64,000 nt of DNA, taken from assembly GCF_018780385.1 (NCBI RefSeq), contig NZ_JADMJO010000018.1, positions 1 to 64,000 on the forward strand. Direction: 5' to 3'. The stretch comes from Hydrogenophaga sp. Its GTDB lineage: Bacteria > Pseudomonadota > Gammaproteobacteria > Burkholderiales > Burkholderiaceae_C. Shown piece by piece: positions 50,675 through 59,592 of the stretch (position 1 is the first letter of the stretch; each line of letters begins with the position of its first letter). The position numbers and the translations under genes are program-made. The notes below the pieces were generated by a model that saw nothing but the letters and a program-made list of their open reading frames with translations, was not told the DNA's origin and did no database searches.

Positions 50675-51472
50675 ATGAAGGCCAGCAAAGCGGCGGCAGT
50701 ACCCGTCCTCGAATGCCGGGGGCTGGAACGGCGATTCGGCGGCTTGGTCGCGTTGACGGGGGTTAATTTGCGTGTTGAGCGCGGGGAGATCTTCGGCCTT
50801 GTCGGCCCCAACGGCAGCGGCAAGACGACCATGACCAACGCCATCACCGGCTTCTTTCCACCCCAGGTCGGCAGTATTTGGCTCAATGGCCGCGACATCA
50901 CCGGCATGGCACCACACAAGGTCGCCGCCTTGGGCGTGGCGCGCACGTTCCAGAACCTGGCGCTCTTCAACGGCATGAGTGTGCTTGACAACATCCTGCT
51001 TGGGCGCCACATCCACATGAAACCCGGCGTGGCAAAAACCGCCCTGTATTGGTGGCTGGGTCGCAAGGACGAAATGGCGCACCGCCTCAAGGTCGAGGAA
51101 ATCATAGATTTCCTTCAGCTACAAGGCGTGCGTGACGAACTGGTGGACAGCATTCCGATCGGGCTGAAAAAACGCGTCGAACTGGCACGTGCGCTAGTGG
51201 CGGAACCCAGCTTTCTCGTTCTAGACGAACCCATGGCCGGCATGAACCAAGAAGAAAAAGAATACATGGCGCGCTTTATTCTCGACGCGCGTGATGAGCG
51301 CCATGTCACCGTGCTGCTGATCGAGCACCACATGGACGTGATCACCGGCATTTGCGACCGCATGATGGTGCTCAGCTATGGCGAGACCATCGGAACCGGG
51401 ATTCCTGCCGAGGTGATGAAGGATGAACGCGTGATCAAGGCCTATCTGGGAGGTGCGCATGCAACGCGCTGA
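50675..51472 (+). CDS. livG: ABC transporter ATP-binding protein (LivG type)
   Basis: A 265-residue ATPase subunit of a branched-chain amino acid/organic acid-type importer. Walker A is GPNGSGKTTM near residue 42, followed by the FQNLALF segment, the signature-like SIPIGLKKRVELARAL, and Walker B FLVLDEPMAGMN. I choose the ATG at 50675 (AGGGG site 8 bases upstream); a GTG at 50621 is less likely. It overlaps the start of the CoA ligase by 14 bases. In similar aromatic/organic-acid clusters these transporters take up the acid that the adjacent ligase activates. Confidence 0.92.
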   Translation: MKASKAAAVPVLECRGLERRFGGLVALTGVNLRVERGEIFGLVGPNGSGKTTMTNAITGFFPPQVGSIWLNGRDITGMAPHKVAALGVARTFQNLALFNGMSVLDNILLGRHIHMKPGVAKTALYWWLGRKDEMAHRLKVEEIIDFLQLQGVRDELVDSIPIGLKKRVELARALVAEPSFLVLDEPMAGMNQEEKEYMARFILDARDERHVTVLLIEHHMDVITGICDRMMVLSYGETIGTGIPAEVMKDERVIKAYLGGAHATR

Positions 51473-53402
51473 CATCGACACCACCAAAAACGCCAACACC
51501 ACATGGGATCTTGGCGCCGACACAACCCTCATCCGGATTCTGGCCCGCAACGCCGATCTGCTGGGGCGGCGCGTGGCTATGCGCGAAAAGCATCTGGGCA
51601 TCTGGCAGGAAACCAGCTGGTCACAGCTGCTCGACGACACCCTGGCCTGCGCCGCTGGCATGGAGCATCTTGGGTTTGGTAGCGAAGATGCCTTGCTGGT
51701 AATGGGCGACAACAGGCCTCGACTCTATATGGGTATGCTCGCCACCGGCATGCTGGGCGGTTACGCCATGCCGGTGTACCCCGACGCCACGCATGACGAA
51801 ATTCGCCACTTCATGCACGAGGCGAATGTCCGCTTCGTCCTGGCCGAAGACCAGGAGCAGGTCGACAAGGTGCTCGATCTGGGTGATCAGGGAAAACCAA
51901 TTGACCACATCATTTACGATGAGCCGCGCGGCTTGGCCAGCTATCCCAATCCAGGACTGCTCTCATGGGACAAGCTGCTGGCCATCGGTGCGGATCGCCT
52001 GCGTGCCGACCCGAAACTGCGAAATGCCTTGATCGAAAGGGCCCAGCCCGACGGTCCCGCCGTGTTCGTCCACTCGTCGGGCACCACGGGCAAACCCAAA
52101 GGGGTCGTGCTGAGCCACAGAAATCTGTTGGCCGGCGTTGGCAATGCCCATCGCGGAGGGGCTTTCACATTCGGCGAGACCATCCTCGCCTATCTGCCCA
52201 TGGCCTGGGTGGGCGACTTTGCGATCACAGTCGGCGCTGGTGTTGCGCTGCACTTCACCATCAATATCCCTGAACGCCAGGAGACGGTGCTGCACGACCT
52301 GCGCGAGGTCGCGCCTACTTTCTATCTGGCCGCACCCCGCAGCTGGGACAACATGCTGACCACCATCCAGGTTCGCATGGAGGATTCGACGCCGTTCAAG
52401 AAATGGCTCTACGATGTTTTCATGAACTCCGCGCTGGCAGCGGAACGGCGCAAGCTCGAGGAAAAACAGCCCAGCTTGAAAGAGCGTCTGATGCGACAGC
52501 TGGGAGAATGGCTAATCTTCGGGCCGATCAAAGATCAGCTAGGCCTGACCCGCCTGCGAAATGCTTTCACCGGAGGCGAGGCCATTGGCGAAGACACTTT
52601 TGTTTTTTACCGCGCACTGGGCGTGAAATTACGGCAGTTCTATGGTCAAACCGAGAGCAGCGCATTCAATGCCTTGCAAGACACCGAAGAAGTACGCCTG
52701 CACACGGTCGGCAGGCCATTGCCGGGCGTCGAAGTCAAAATCAGCGACAACGGCGAGATCATGGTGCGCTCCGGGAGCGTATTCTCCGGCTATTACAAGC
52801 TGGAGAAGGCGACTCAGGAAGCGCTGACGGATGGCTGGCTCTGCACGGGCGATGCCGGTTATATCGAACCTTATGGGCATGTCGTGGTGCTCGGGCGTTT
52901 GTCGGAGGTGGTGCATACCGCCCAAGGCGAACGCTACATCCCGAACTACATCGAGAACCGTCTCAAGTTCAGTCCGTACATCAAGGATGTAGCGGTGCTC
53001 GGGAACGGCCGTAACACCCTTTCGGCCATCATCTGCATCGACAAGGAAACGGTAGGCCATTGGGCCGAGGTCCGGGGCATTTCCTACATGTCATACGCTG
53101 ACCTCTCGCAAAAATCCGAGGTGATGGATCTGATCGCGACCGCAGTGCAGCGCGTCAACAGCATCCTGCCGGATGGGCTGAAACTGTGCCACTTCGTGTC
53201 GCTGCACAAGGAGTTTGACCCCGATGACGGCGAGATCACACGCACCCGCAAGCTGCGCCGCAATGTGGTGGAAGAGCGCTATGCGCCCATCATCGATGCG
53301 ATCTACGGCGGCCAGAAAACGGTCACGATGAAAGCGCGGATCACATACGAATCCGGGGAGGTCGGCACCATCGAGCGCCAACTCTCGGTGCAGGAGATTT
53401 GA
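51459..53402 (+). CDS. Long-chain-type acyl-CoA ligase (AMP-forming)
   Basis: A 647-residue ANL-superfamily ligase of the long-chain FadD type. The phosphate loop HSSGTTGKPKGVVLSH is canonical, followed by YGQTESSAFN and WLCTGDAGYIEPYG. The C-terminal region RTRKLRRNVVEERYA takes the place of the usual lysine motif in this subgroup. I choose the ATG at 51459 with GGGAGG ahead of it. It is embedded between livG and livH, so activation is tied to import. It is the better candidate for the main substrate-activating enzyme than the motif-poor ligase at 19100. Confidence 0.93.
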   Translation: MQRADIDTTKNANTTWDLGADTTLIRILARNADLLGRRVAMREKHLGIWQETSWSQLLDDTLACAAGMEHLGFGSEDALLVMGDNRPRLYMGMLATGMLGGYAMPVYPDATHDEIRHFMHEANVRFVLAEDQEQVDKVLDLGDQGKPIDHIIYDEPRGLASYPNPGLLSWDKLLAIGADRLRADPKLRNALIERAQPDGPAVFVHSSGTTGKPKGVVLSHRNLLAGVGNAHRGGAFTFGETILAYLPMAWVGDFAITVGAGVALHFTINIPERQETVLHDLREVAPTFYLAAPRSWDNMLTTIQVRMEDSTPFKKWLYDVFMNSALAAERRKLEEKQPSLKERLMRQLGEWLIFGPIKDQLGLTRLRNAFTGGEAIGEDTFVFYRALGVKLRQFYGQTESSAFNALQDTEEVRLHTVGRPLPGVEVKISDNGEIMVRSGSVFSGYYKLEKATQEALTDGWLCTGDAGYIEPYGHVVVLGRLSEVVHTAQGERYIPNYIENRLKFSPYIKDVAVLGNGRNTLSAIICIDKETVGHWAEVRGISYMSYADLSQKSEVMDLIATAVQRVNSILPDGLKLCHFVSLHKEFDPDDGEITRTRKLRRNVVEERYAPIIDAIYGGQKTVTMKARITYESGEVGTIERQLSVQEI

Positions 53403-53405
53403 ATC

Positions 53406-54293
53406 ATGGATTTTTCACTATTTGCCGAATTGGCCATTAATGGCGCACTGTCGGGGTTGATGTACTCCCTGGTGGCGCTGGGAATTGTGCTCATCTACAA
53501 ATCGTCGTCCGTGCCCAATCTGGCGCAAGGTGCAATGACCATGCTGGGCGCCTACGTGGTTCTGGCCATCGCCAATGGAATCGGCCTTCCCATGTGGACG
53601 GCCATCCCTCTGGCCATGGGGACGATGTTTTTTGTCGGCATGGGCATCGAGCGGGTGGCCTTGCGCCGGCTGGCGGGCCGCCCCATCATCATGATTCTGA
53701 TGATGACGCTGGGACTGGATATCTTCATACGCGCGACAACAATGGCAATCTGGGGCAGCTCAAGTCGTCCAATGTCTATCGGCATCAGCGACGAACCGCT
53801 GTTTCTGGGACCGCTGCTGCTCAATCGCTCCTACGTGGTGGGGGCCGTGGTTGCCACGGCACTGTTTGCAATCTTCTTTTTCTTCTTTCGCTCGCGCAGG
53901 GGCATTGTCCTGCGAGCCATCTCCGATGACTACATCGCATCTTGGTCAATCGGCATATCGGTTGAGCGCGGGGTGGCTTTTTCCTGGGCCATGTCCTCGG
54001 TTCTAGCGACAACGGCCGGCGTGTTGTGGGGGTCGGTTCAAGGTGTCAATCAAGGGCTGGCGCTGCTTTTACTCAAGGGCTTGACCGTCGCCGTTCTGGG
54101 CGGTCTTGACAGCATCGGCGGAGCCATTCTGGCCGGGTTGCTACTGGGCCTTCTTGAAGGTGTTGCTTCAGGCTATCTCGACCCCTTGGTGGGTGGTGGC
54201 AGCCGCGACCTGGTAGTTGCCGCAACGCTGATTCTGACCATCCTGATTCGGCCCCACGGCCTGTTCGGGCGCCACGACATTGAAAGGATCTGA
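53406..54293 (+). CDS. livH: ABC transporter permease (LivH type)
   Basis: A 295-residue inner-membrane permease of the LivH family with about eight hydrophobic segments. Recognisable text includes NGALSGLMYSLVALGIVLIY at the N-terminus and the ARAT-type cytoplasmic loop FRSRRGIVLRAISDD. It starts 3 bases after the ligase stop and ends 5 bases before livM. It would form the heterodimeric channel with LivM. Confidence 0.93.
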   Translation: MDFSLFAELAINGALSGLMYSLVALGIVLIYKSSSVPNLAQGAMTMLGAYVVLAIANGIGLPMWTAIPLAMGTMFFVGMGIERVALRRLAGRPIIMILMMTLGLDIFIRATTMAIWGSSSRPMSIGISDEPLFLGPLLLNRSYVVGAVVATALFAIFFFFFRSRRGIVLRAISDDYIASWSIGISVERGVAFSWAMSSVLATTAGVLWGSVQGVNQGLALLLLKGLTVAVLGGLDSIGGAILAGLLLGLLEGVASGYLDPLVGGGSRDLVVAATLILTILIRPHGLFGRHDIERI

Positions 54294-54298
54294 AGGTC

Positions 54299-55372
54299 AT
54301 GCTTTTTCGTCAATCAGGAATTTTTCACACCAGTTACGCGGACGCGCGGGCACTTTTCCCGTTGCCTGCTGATCGCTGGATGATCGGCTTGCTGCTGGCC
54401 TTTGCATTAGCCGCGCCTTTCACCATGAGCTCGCTCGTCCTCAGCACCCACCTGCTACCCTGGCTGGTGTGGACTGCGGCAGTGCTCGGCTTGAACCTGA
54501 TCCTGGGCTGGGCTGGGCAGTTCCACTTCGGCTACGCAGCCATCATGGGCATCGGCGCCTACACGGCAGTGCATGGCGCGCGCAACGGCGTCCCCTGGGA
54601 GATCGCGGTGGTACTCGGAGGCGTGATGGCTGCGGTCATCGGCATCGTTTTCGCTTTCGCGGCGCTGCGCGTGAAGGGTCTGTATCTGGCACTCAGCACG
54701 CTGGCCCTGCAGTTCGTGATGGACTGGGTGATTTCCCACGTGCCGGCCATCAGCGGCGGCTCCCAGGCCACGCTGCAAGCACCAGCGATGCGCTTGCTCG
54801 GTCAAGCCGTCACGTCGGAAACTGGCCTCTATTACGTGGCGCTGGGCTGGTGCCTGCTCGTAACAGTCTTCATGCTCAATCTGCGCCGCAGTGCGCTTGG
54901 CCGAGCGCTCGTAGCCGTGCGTGAAAAGGACTTCGCCGCGGCAGTCATCGGCGTTCACAGCCTGTATTACAAGCTGGTCGCTTTCGCGACCTCGTCCTTC
55001 ATTGGCGGCGTCAGCGGCGCCATCCTGATTTTCACCTTCTACCGGGCGGCCACACCGGAGCAGTTTGCCGTCAATGTCTCCATCGAGTTGCTGGCCATGG
55101 TAATTGTTGGCGGGTTGGGCAGCGTCATCGGCAGCTATTTTGGGGCCGCCTTCATTCTGTTGATGCCTGGTCTGATGAACAGTCTGATCGGTTGGCTGGC
55201 GCAGCTCGCAGGTGCCTCGCTCGGCGTTGAAACGCTGGCCCACATCCCGCATGCGGTCTATGGTGCCTTGATCATTGTGTTCCTGCTGGTTGAGCCGATG
55301 GGGCTGGGCAAGATGTACACGAACCTGCGCAACTATCTGCTGGTCTGGCCATTCGGCTACGCCCGAAAGTAA
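54299..55372 (+). CDS. livM: ABC transporter permease (LivM type)
   Basis: A 357-residue permease of the LivM family. LNLILGWAGQFHFGYAAIMGIGAY is the typical LivM entry, and ALGRALVAVREKDFAAAVIGVH is the coupling loop region that contacts the ATPases. Roughly ten hydrophobic segments are visible. It precedes livF by 10 bases. No unusual residues were noticed. Confidence 0.93.
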   Translation: MLFRQSGIFHTSYADARALFPLPADRWMIGLLLAFALAAPFTMSSLVLSTHLLPWLVWTAAVLGLNLILGWAGQFHFGYAAIMGIGAYTAVHGARNGVPWEIAVVLGGVMAAVIGIVFAFAALRVKGLYLALSTLALQFVMDWVISHVPAISGGSQATLQAPAMRLLGQAVTSETGLYYVALGWCLLVTVFMLNLRRSALGRALVAVREKDFAAAVIGVHSLYYKLVAFATSSFIGGVSGAILIFTFYRAATPEQFAVNVSIELLAMVIVGGLGSVIGSYFGAAFILLMPGLMNSLIGWLAQLAGASLGVETLAHIPHAVYGALIIVFLLVEPMGLGKMYTNLRNYLLVWPFGYARK

Positions 55373-55382
55373 AGATGACAAC

Positions 55383-56237
55383 ATGCACGCGACTGACAAC
55401 TTGACTTCCACCCCGACGCTGATGCACAACCCTACAGCGAGCCCCGCACCGGTGCTGTCGCTAAACAACGTCGAGGTCATCTACGACCACGTGTCGCTCG
55501 CCATCAAAGGTGTGTCGATTGATGTGCCTCAAGGCGGCATGGTGGCGCTGCTGGGGGCCAACGGCGCCGGCAAAAGCACAACGCTTAAGTCCATCAGCGG
55601 TTTACTACGCCCCGAGCGGGGCCTGGTAACCCGCGGTGAAGTGCGCTTCATGGGACAAAACATCGATGCGCTAGCGCCTCAGGAGCGCGTCGTACTTGGT
55701 ATCGTTCATGTGCTGGAAGGGCGGCGTGTGTTTGAGCACATGACCCCTGACGAGAACCTGATCGCGGCTTCCGCCGTTCGCGGCAGCCGCCAGGACATGC
55801 TGCGAAACAAAGACATGGTTTACACCTACTTCCCGCGCTTGCACCAGCGGCGCACCGCGCAGTCCGGCTACCTGTCAGGCGGCGAGCAACAGATGCTGGC
55901 CATCGGTCGCGCCCTGATGACGCAGCCCAAGCTATTGATGCTTGATGAGCCCAGTCTCGGACTGGCGCCTTTTCTCGTGGCCGAAATTTTTGATATTGTG
56001 CGCCGCATCAACAGGGAAGAAGGGCTCTCTGTTCTGCTGGTGGAGCAAAACGCAATTGCTGCTCTGGACGTGGTCTCACATGGCTACCTGATCGAGAACG
56101 GACGCGTGGTGATGCATGACAACGCGGAGGCCATGAAGAGAAACCCGGACATCCAGGAGTTCTACCTCGGAGGCGCTGAAGGTCACAATTTTCATGACAT
56201 CAAGCACTATCGCCGGCGCAAGCGCTGGCTGACCTGA
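55383..56237 (+). CDS. livF: ABC transporter ATP-binding protein (LivF type)
   Basis: A 284-residue second ATPase subunit with Walker A GANGAGKST near residue 58, the signature LSGGEQQMLAIGRAL and Walker B LLMLDEPSLGLAP. The start at ATG 55383 has a modest ribosome site (AAAGATGACA). It has an N-terminal extension of about 25 residues before the ABC domain and a charged C-terminus (YRRRKRW). It lies between livM and the binding-protein gene. Confidence 0.92.
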   Translation: MHATDNLTSTPTLMHNPTASPAPVLSLNNVEVIYDHVSLAIKGVSIDVPQGGMVALLGANGAGKSTTLKSISGLLRPERGLVTRGEVRFMGQNIDALAPQERVVLGIVHVLEGRRVFEHMTPDENLIAASAVRGSRQDMLRNKDMVYTYFPRLHQRRTAQSGYLSGGEQQMLAIGRALMTQPKLLMLDEPSLGLAPFLVAEIFDIVRRINREEGLSVLLVEQNAIAALDVVSHGYLIENGRVVMHDNAEAMKRNPDIQEFYLGGAEGHNFHDIKHYRRRKRWLT

Positions 56238-56351
56238 CCGAGGGTGAAACCCTGTCGGCATCGGTATCCGGTTTCGCGTTCAATCTTGGGGCGTAGTGTA
56301 CGGCGTGCCCAACGGACTTTTTTAACCCGTACGATTCTTAGGAGAACAGAC

Positions 56352-57602
56352 ATGAGATCCAAGTTGCTTTCTATCGTGGCAGGTCTGGGATTGGCGCTTG
56401 CCGGTCTGCAGTCTGCGCAGGCGCAAGCCCAACCCATCAAATTCGCTCTTTGTTATGACCTGAGCAAGTCCTACGGCTTTGTCACGCCGCAAATTTCCCA
56501 AGCGGCAAATGACTACGCCAAGATATTGAATCAGAAGGGCGGCATCGAAGGCCACCCCATCGAGATCTTGGTTCAGGACCATGGGAACGAGCCGCAACGA
56601 GGTATTGAGTGCTACGAAAAGATGAAACGCGAAGGCGCCATTGCCTTCGATTTTCTGTCTACTCCGGTTTCCCGCGCCGTTCTGCCTCGCGCCATGGCGG
56701 ATGGCAATGTGATGGTGCAATCCTTCGTAGGTCGCGGCGATGCGGTCGATGGCGATGTGTTCAAATGGATTTTCCCCATTGGGCCAACCTACTGGGGACA
56801 AATGGCCAACAATATTCACTACATTAAAACCAAGGCAAACGGCAACCTCAAGGGCGTGAAAATCGCATTCATCTACCCCGACTATCCATTCGGGCAGGAG
56901 CCAATCGGCGTGCTGAAGACACTCTCGGCCAAGGAAGGGTTTGATTTACACCTCATACCCAACCCGATGCCGGGCAATGACCAATCCGCAGCTTGGACCC
57001 AGATCCGCCGCATCAACCCCGATTGGGTTATCAGCTGGAATCTGTCCAACATGCATGTTGTCGCAGCGCGTGAGATGAAGCGCAACGGCATTCCGATGGA
57101 CAAATACATCTCCGTCAACTGGCTCAACGAAGTTGACCTCGCCAACATCGGTCTGGAAAACGCAAAGGGCCTCAAGCGCGGCACCAACGTTACAGGTGGA
57201 CAGAGCCACCCGCTGATGCAGCAGATCATTAAGGACCTGTATGAGAAAGGCAAGGGCAGCGGTGACCGCAAGCATCTCAGCGATGTTTACTACAACACCG
57301 GTCTGGCCATCTATGCCAGCGTTTTCGAGGGCGCTCGCTTGGCCATCAAACAAAATGGCTGGCCCATCACGCCTGAGAAGATGAAGCGCGGTCTGGAAAG
57401 CTTGAAAAACTTTGACGCCGAAGACCTGCTCGCCCCCGTGACGGTGACCGCCAAGGACCATGGCGGCGGCGGCAAGACCCGCATCGACATGTGGGATGGC
57501 GCCAAGTGGGTGCCTCAGACTGACTGGTTCTCGGCGTATGACGACGAGATCCAGGACATCGTGAAGAAAGAATCCGGCGAGTTCGCAAAGAACAAACAGT
57601 AA
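56352..57602 (+). CDS. livK: Periplasmic substrate-binding protein (LivK type)
   Basis: A 416-residue type-I periplasmic binding protein. The signal peptide (MRSKLLSIVAGLGLALAGL... cleaved after about AQA, residue 24) is followed by KFALCYDLSKSYGFVTPQISQ and a two-lobe PBP fold (Peripla_BP_6). TTAGGAG is ahead of the ATG. Its closest functional relatives deliver organic acids or aromatic acids rather than amino acids when linked to a CoA ligase, but the ligand cannot be read directly. A strong terminator-like hairpin follows. Confidence 0.92.
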   Translation: MRSKLLSIVAGLGLALAGLQSAQAQAQPIKFALCYDLSKSYGFVTPQISQAANDYAKILNQKGGIEGHPIEILVQDHGNEPQRGIECYEKMKREGAIAFDFLSTPVSRAVLPRAMADGNVMVQSFVGRGDAVDGDVFKWIFPIGPTYWGQMANNIHYIKTKANGNLKGVKIAFIYPDYPFGQEPIGVLKTLSAKEGFDLHLIPNPMPGNDQSAAWTQIRRINPDWVISWNLSNMHVVAAREMKRNGIPMDKYISVNWLNEVDLANIGLENAKGLKRGTNVTGGQSHPLMQQIIKDLYEKGKGSGDRKHLSDVYYNTGLAIYASVFEGARLAIKQNGWPITPEKMKRGLESLKNFDAEDLLAPVTVTAKDHGGGGKTRIDMWDGAKWVPQTDWFSAYDDEIQDIVKKESGEFAKNKQ

Positions 57603-57614
57603 TTGCCATCCCCT

Positions 57615-57671
57615 GGGAGGGGCGTGGTCAGGTGTGTTGCGCACCGATCATGCCCCTCCCATCCTGTTTTT
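57615..57671 (+). terminator. Rho-independent-type hairpin after livK
   Basis: GGGAGGGGC at 57615-57623 pairs with GCCCCTCCC at 57652-57660, and flanking GTGGTC/GATCAT bases extend the stem with mismatches; a T-run (TGTTTTT) follows at 57665-57671. It ends the ABC transporter operon. Confidence 0.8.
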
Positions 57672-57778
57672 CGGATTTTCATCCCTCTCTTGAATCGACC
57701 GGTGACACCCAATGCCACAGCGAATTGCCATGGCAGGGGCCAAGCCCACGACCAAACACAGAAAGATTTCGCCACATA

Positions 57779-57796
57779 ATCTAACTACTGTTTGAC
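57779..57796. promoter_or_regulatory. Imperfect copy of the ACCTAAC-N4-GTTAGGT motif
   Basis: ATCTAACTACTGTTTGAC agrees with the palindrome at 50509-50526 at 13 of 18 positions, including the same 4-base spacing. It overlaps a TTGACA sequence (57792-57797) suitable as a -35 box, so a repressor bound here would block transcription of the badH-badI-like operon. No convincing -10 box was found at the expected distance. Confidence 0.55.
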
Positions 57797-57850
57797 AGTT
57801 AAAATATCAATCTCACGAACGTGGCGCCAAAAGCCCAAGGAGCAATAAAT

Positions 57851-58648
57851 ATGGATCTCGATCTAAAAGGAAAATCGGTCATCGTCACTGGTGGTGGCTC
57901 GAACATTGGCCGCGGCATCGTGCTCGGCTTCGCCGCAGAAGGCGCCAACATCACCATCGGGGACATCGACGACAAGCAGGCGCAAAAAACGGCAGAGCTC
58001 GCGCTGGCGAGCGGCGCAGCGTCGGCGCAGGTTGTCACGACCGATGTCACCAGGCTTGAGCAGGTGCAAGCCATGTTCAAGGCGGCCACGGACAAGTTCG
58101 GCGGCGTCGATGTCCTTGTCAACAACGTCGGCTGGGACCAGTTGATGTTCTTCACGCAGACGACCCCCGATCTGTGGCAAAAGATCATCAACATCAACTA
58201 CCTCGGCGTTCTCAACTGCACCAAGACTGCGCTTGAAGTCATGGTTCCTCGTAACGCCGGCTCCATTGTCTCCATCAGTTCCGACGCCAGCCGACAAGGT
58301 GAGCCTCGTGAAGCGGTGTATGGCGGCGTCAAGGCCGCCATCAACAGCTTCATGAAAACGATCGCCAAGGAAAACGGGCGTTATGGCATCCGCTGCAACG
58401 TGGTATGCCCCGGCGTCACGATCCCGAGCACCACCGACGAAGTGGGCGGAAGCAGCATGTGGATCGATGCTGGCAGCATGTTCACGCCGGAGCAACTGGA
58501 AAAAGTCGCCAAGGCGCTGCCACTGCGCAAGGTGGGGCGGCCACAGGATATTGCCAATGCAGTCGTCTTCCTGTCTTCAGCGAAGGCTGCGGGTCATGTC
58601 ACCGGACAGGTTCTTTCAGTGTCTGGCGGTTACAGCATGATTGGGTAA
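57851..58648 (+). CDS. BadH-like 2-hydroxycyclohexanecarboxyl-CoA dehydrogenase
   Basis: A 265-residue SDR starting at ATG 57851 behind AAGGAG. The cofactor motif VTGGGSNIGRGIV, LVNNVGWDQLMFF, ISSDASRQGEPREAVYGGVKAAINSF (YGGVK catalytic pair) and the C-terminus GHVTGQVLSVSGGYSMIG are present. NVGWD and the end VTGQVLSVSGG resemble BadH of cyclohexanecarboxylate degradation. The next gene is the BadI-like hydrolase, which uses its product. Identification rests on similarity from memory plus the neighbour. Confidence 0.8.
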   Translation: MDLDLKGKSVIVTGGGSNIGRGIVLGFAAEGANITIGDIDDKQAQKTAELALASGAASAQVVTTDVTRLEQVQAMFKAATDKFGGVDVLVNNVGWDQLMFFTQTTPDLWQKIININYLGVLNCTKTALEVMVPRNAGSIVSISSDASRQGEPREAVYGGVKAAINSFMKTIAKENGRYGIRCNVVCPGVTIPSTTDEVGGSSMWIDAGSMFTPEQLEKVAKALPLRKVGRPQDIANAVVFLSSAKAAGHVTGQVLSVSGGYSMIG

Positions 58649-58707
58649 ACGCTTGGGCATGGCCGGCAGACATGCGAAGTCGAAATACCAGACAAAAAGG
58701 AAAACTC

Positions 58708-59499
58708 ATGGAATTCAAGGACATCCTCTACGAAGAACGCGACTCGGTGGCCTACATCGCGATCAACCGCCCTGACGTGATGAATGCGTTTCGCGGCCAG
58801 ACCGTCGAGGAACTGCTGCAGGCATTCATGAAAGCAGGCTGGGACAAGCGAATCGCCGCCATTGTGCTCACGGGAACGGGTGACCGTGCTTTCTGCACCG
58901 GCGGCGATCAGTCGGCTCATGCCGGCCAGTACGACGGCCGCGGCACCATCGGCATCCCGGTGGAAGAGTTTCACAGCGCCATTCGTGACGTACCCAAGCC
59001 CGTGATCGCCCGCGTGCAGGGCTACGCCATTGGCGGTGGCAATGTCTTGGCCACCTTGTGCGACATGACCATTGCCTCGGAAAAGGCCGTGTTTGGCCAG
59101 GTCGGCCCGAAGGTTGGCTCGGTCGATCCTGGCTGGGGCACGGCGTACCTGAGCCATGTGGTTGGAGAAAAGAAAGCACGCGAGATCTGGTACATGTGCC
59201 GCCGCTACAGTGCGCAGGAAGCCCTGGCCATGGGGCTGTGCAACACCGTCGTTCCCCACGACCAACTCGACGCCGAAGTCGCCCGCTGGTGCAAGGAAAT
59301 TGTCGAAAAAAGCCCGACCGCTCTGGCGATCGCGAAACGCTCTTTCAACGCATCCACCGAGCACATTCGCGGCATCGGCAGCCTGGGACTTCAAGCGCTG
59401 AGCCTGTACTATGACACGGCAGAATCCAAAGAAGGCGTGAGCGCTTTCCTGGAAAAACGCCGGCCTGATTTCAGGCAGTGGGCGAATGGTCGCAAGTGA
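58708..59499 (+). CDS. badI: BadI-like 2-ketocyclohexanecarboxyl-CoA hydrolase (ring-opening)
   Basis: A 263-residue crotonase-superfamily protein with extensive similarity, as I remember it, to BadI of Rhodopseudomonas palustris: AFCTGGDQSAHAGQYDGRGT, VIARVQGYAIGGGNVLATLCD, FGQVGPKVGSVDPGWGTAYL and KKAREIWYMCRRY. BadI hydrolyses a cyclic beta-ketoacyl-CoA to pimelyl-CoA and thus opens an alicyclic ring. The GQVGPK/VDPG text is the MenB/BadI family signature. The enzyme strongly suggests that an alicyclic CoA ester is an intermediate of this island. Confidence 0.88.
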   Translation: MEFKDILYEERDSVAYIAINRPDVMNAFRGQTVEELLQAFMKAGWDKRIAAIVLTGTGDRAFCTGGDQSAHAGQYDGRGTIGIPVEEFHSAIRDVPKPVIARVQGYAIGGGNVLATLCDMTIASEKAVFGQVGPKVGSVDPGWGTAYLSHVVGEKKAREIWYMCRRYSAQEALAMGLCNTVVPHDQLDAEVARWCKEIVEKSPTALAIAKRSFNASTEHIRGIGSLGLQALSLYYDTAESKEGVSAFLEKRRPDFRQWANGRK

Positions 59500-59558
59500 G
59501 CAACCCCATGCGACGAGACGTTGCTCAAGGCCGCCCCTTCGACCAAAGCTAGGTTTGA

Positions 59559-59585
59559 TACGATTCGTAATTTGGATCTACCAAA
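59559..59585. promoter_or_regulatory. Two inverted repeats upstream of the TetR gene
   Basis: TACGATTCGTA (59559-59569) is a palindrome with a single central base, and TTTGG-ATCTA-CCAAA (59571-59585) is a 5-base inverted repeat that ends 7 bases before the TetR start codon. Binding at either site would affect initiation of the regulator gene. The spacing differs from the ACCTAAC motif, so this could be an autoregulatory site of another kind. Confidence 0.4.
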
Positions 59586-59592
59586 CGGTCAA

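Noticed and set aside
58708-59499. Assigning the crotonase to MenB (naphthoate synthase)
   Set aside because: The GPKVGS-VDPG text is shared by MenB and BadI, but the YDGRGT and IWYMC segments and the BadH-like neighbour fit BadI better; no menaquinone genes are nearby.
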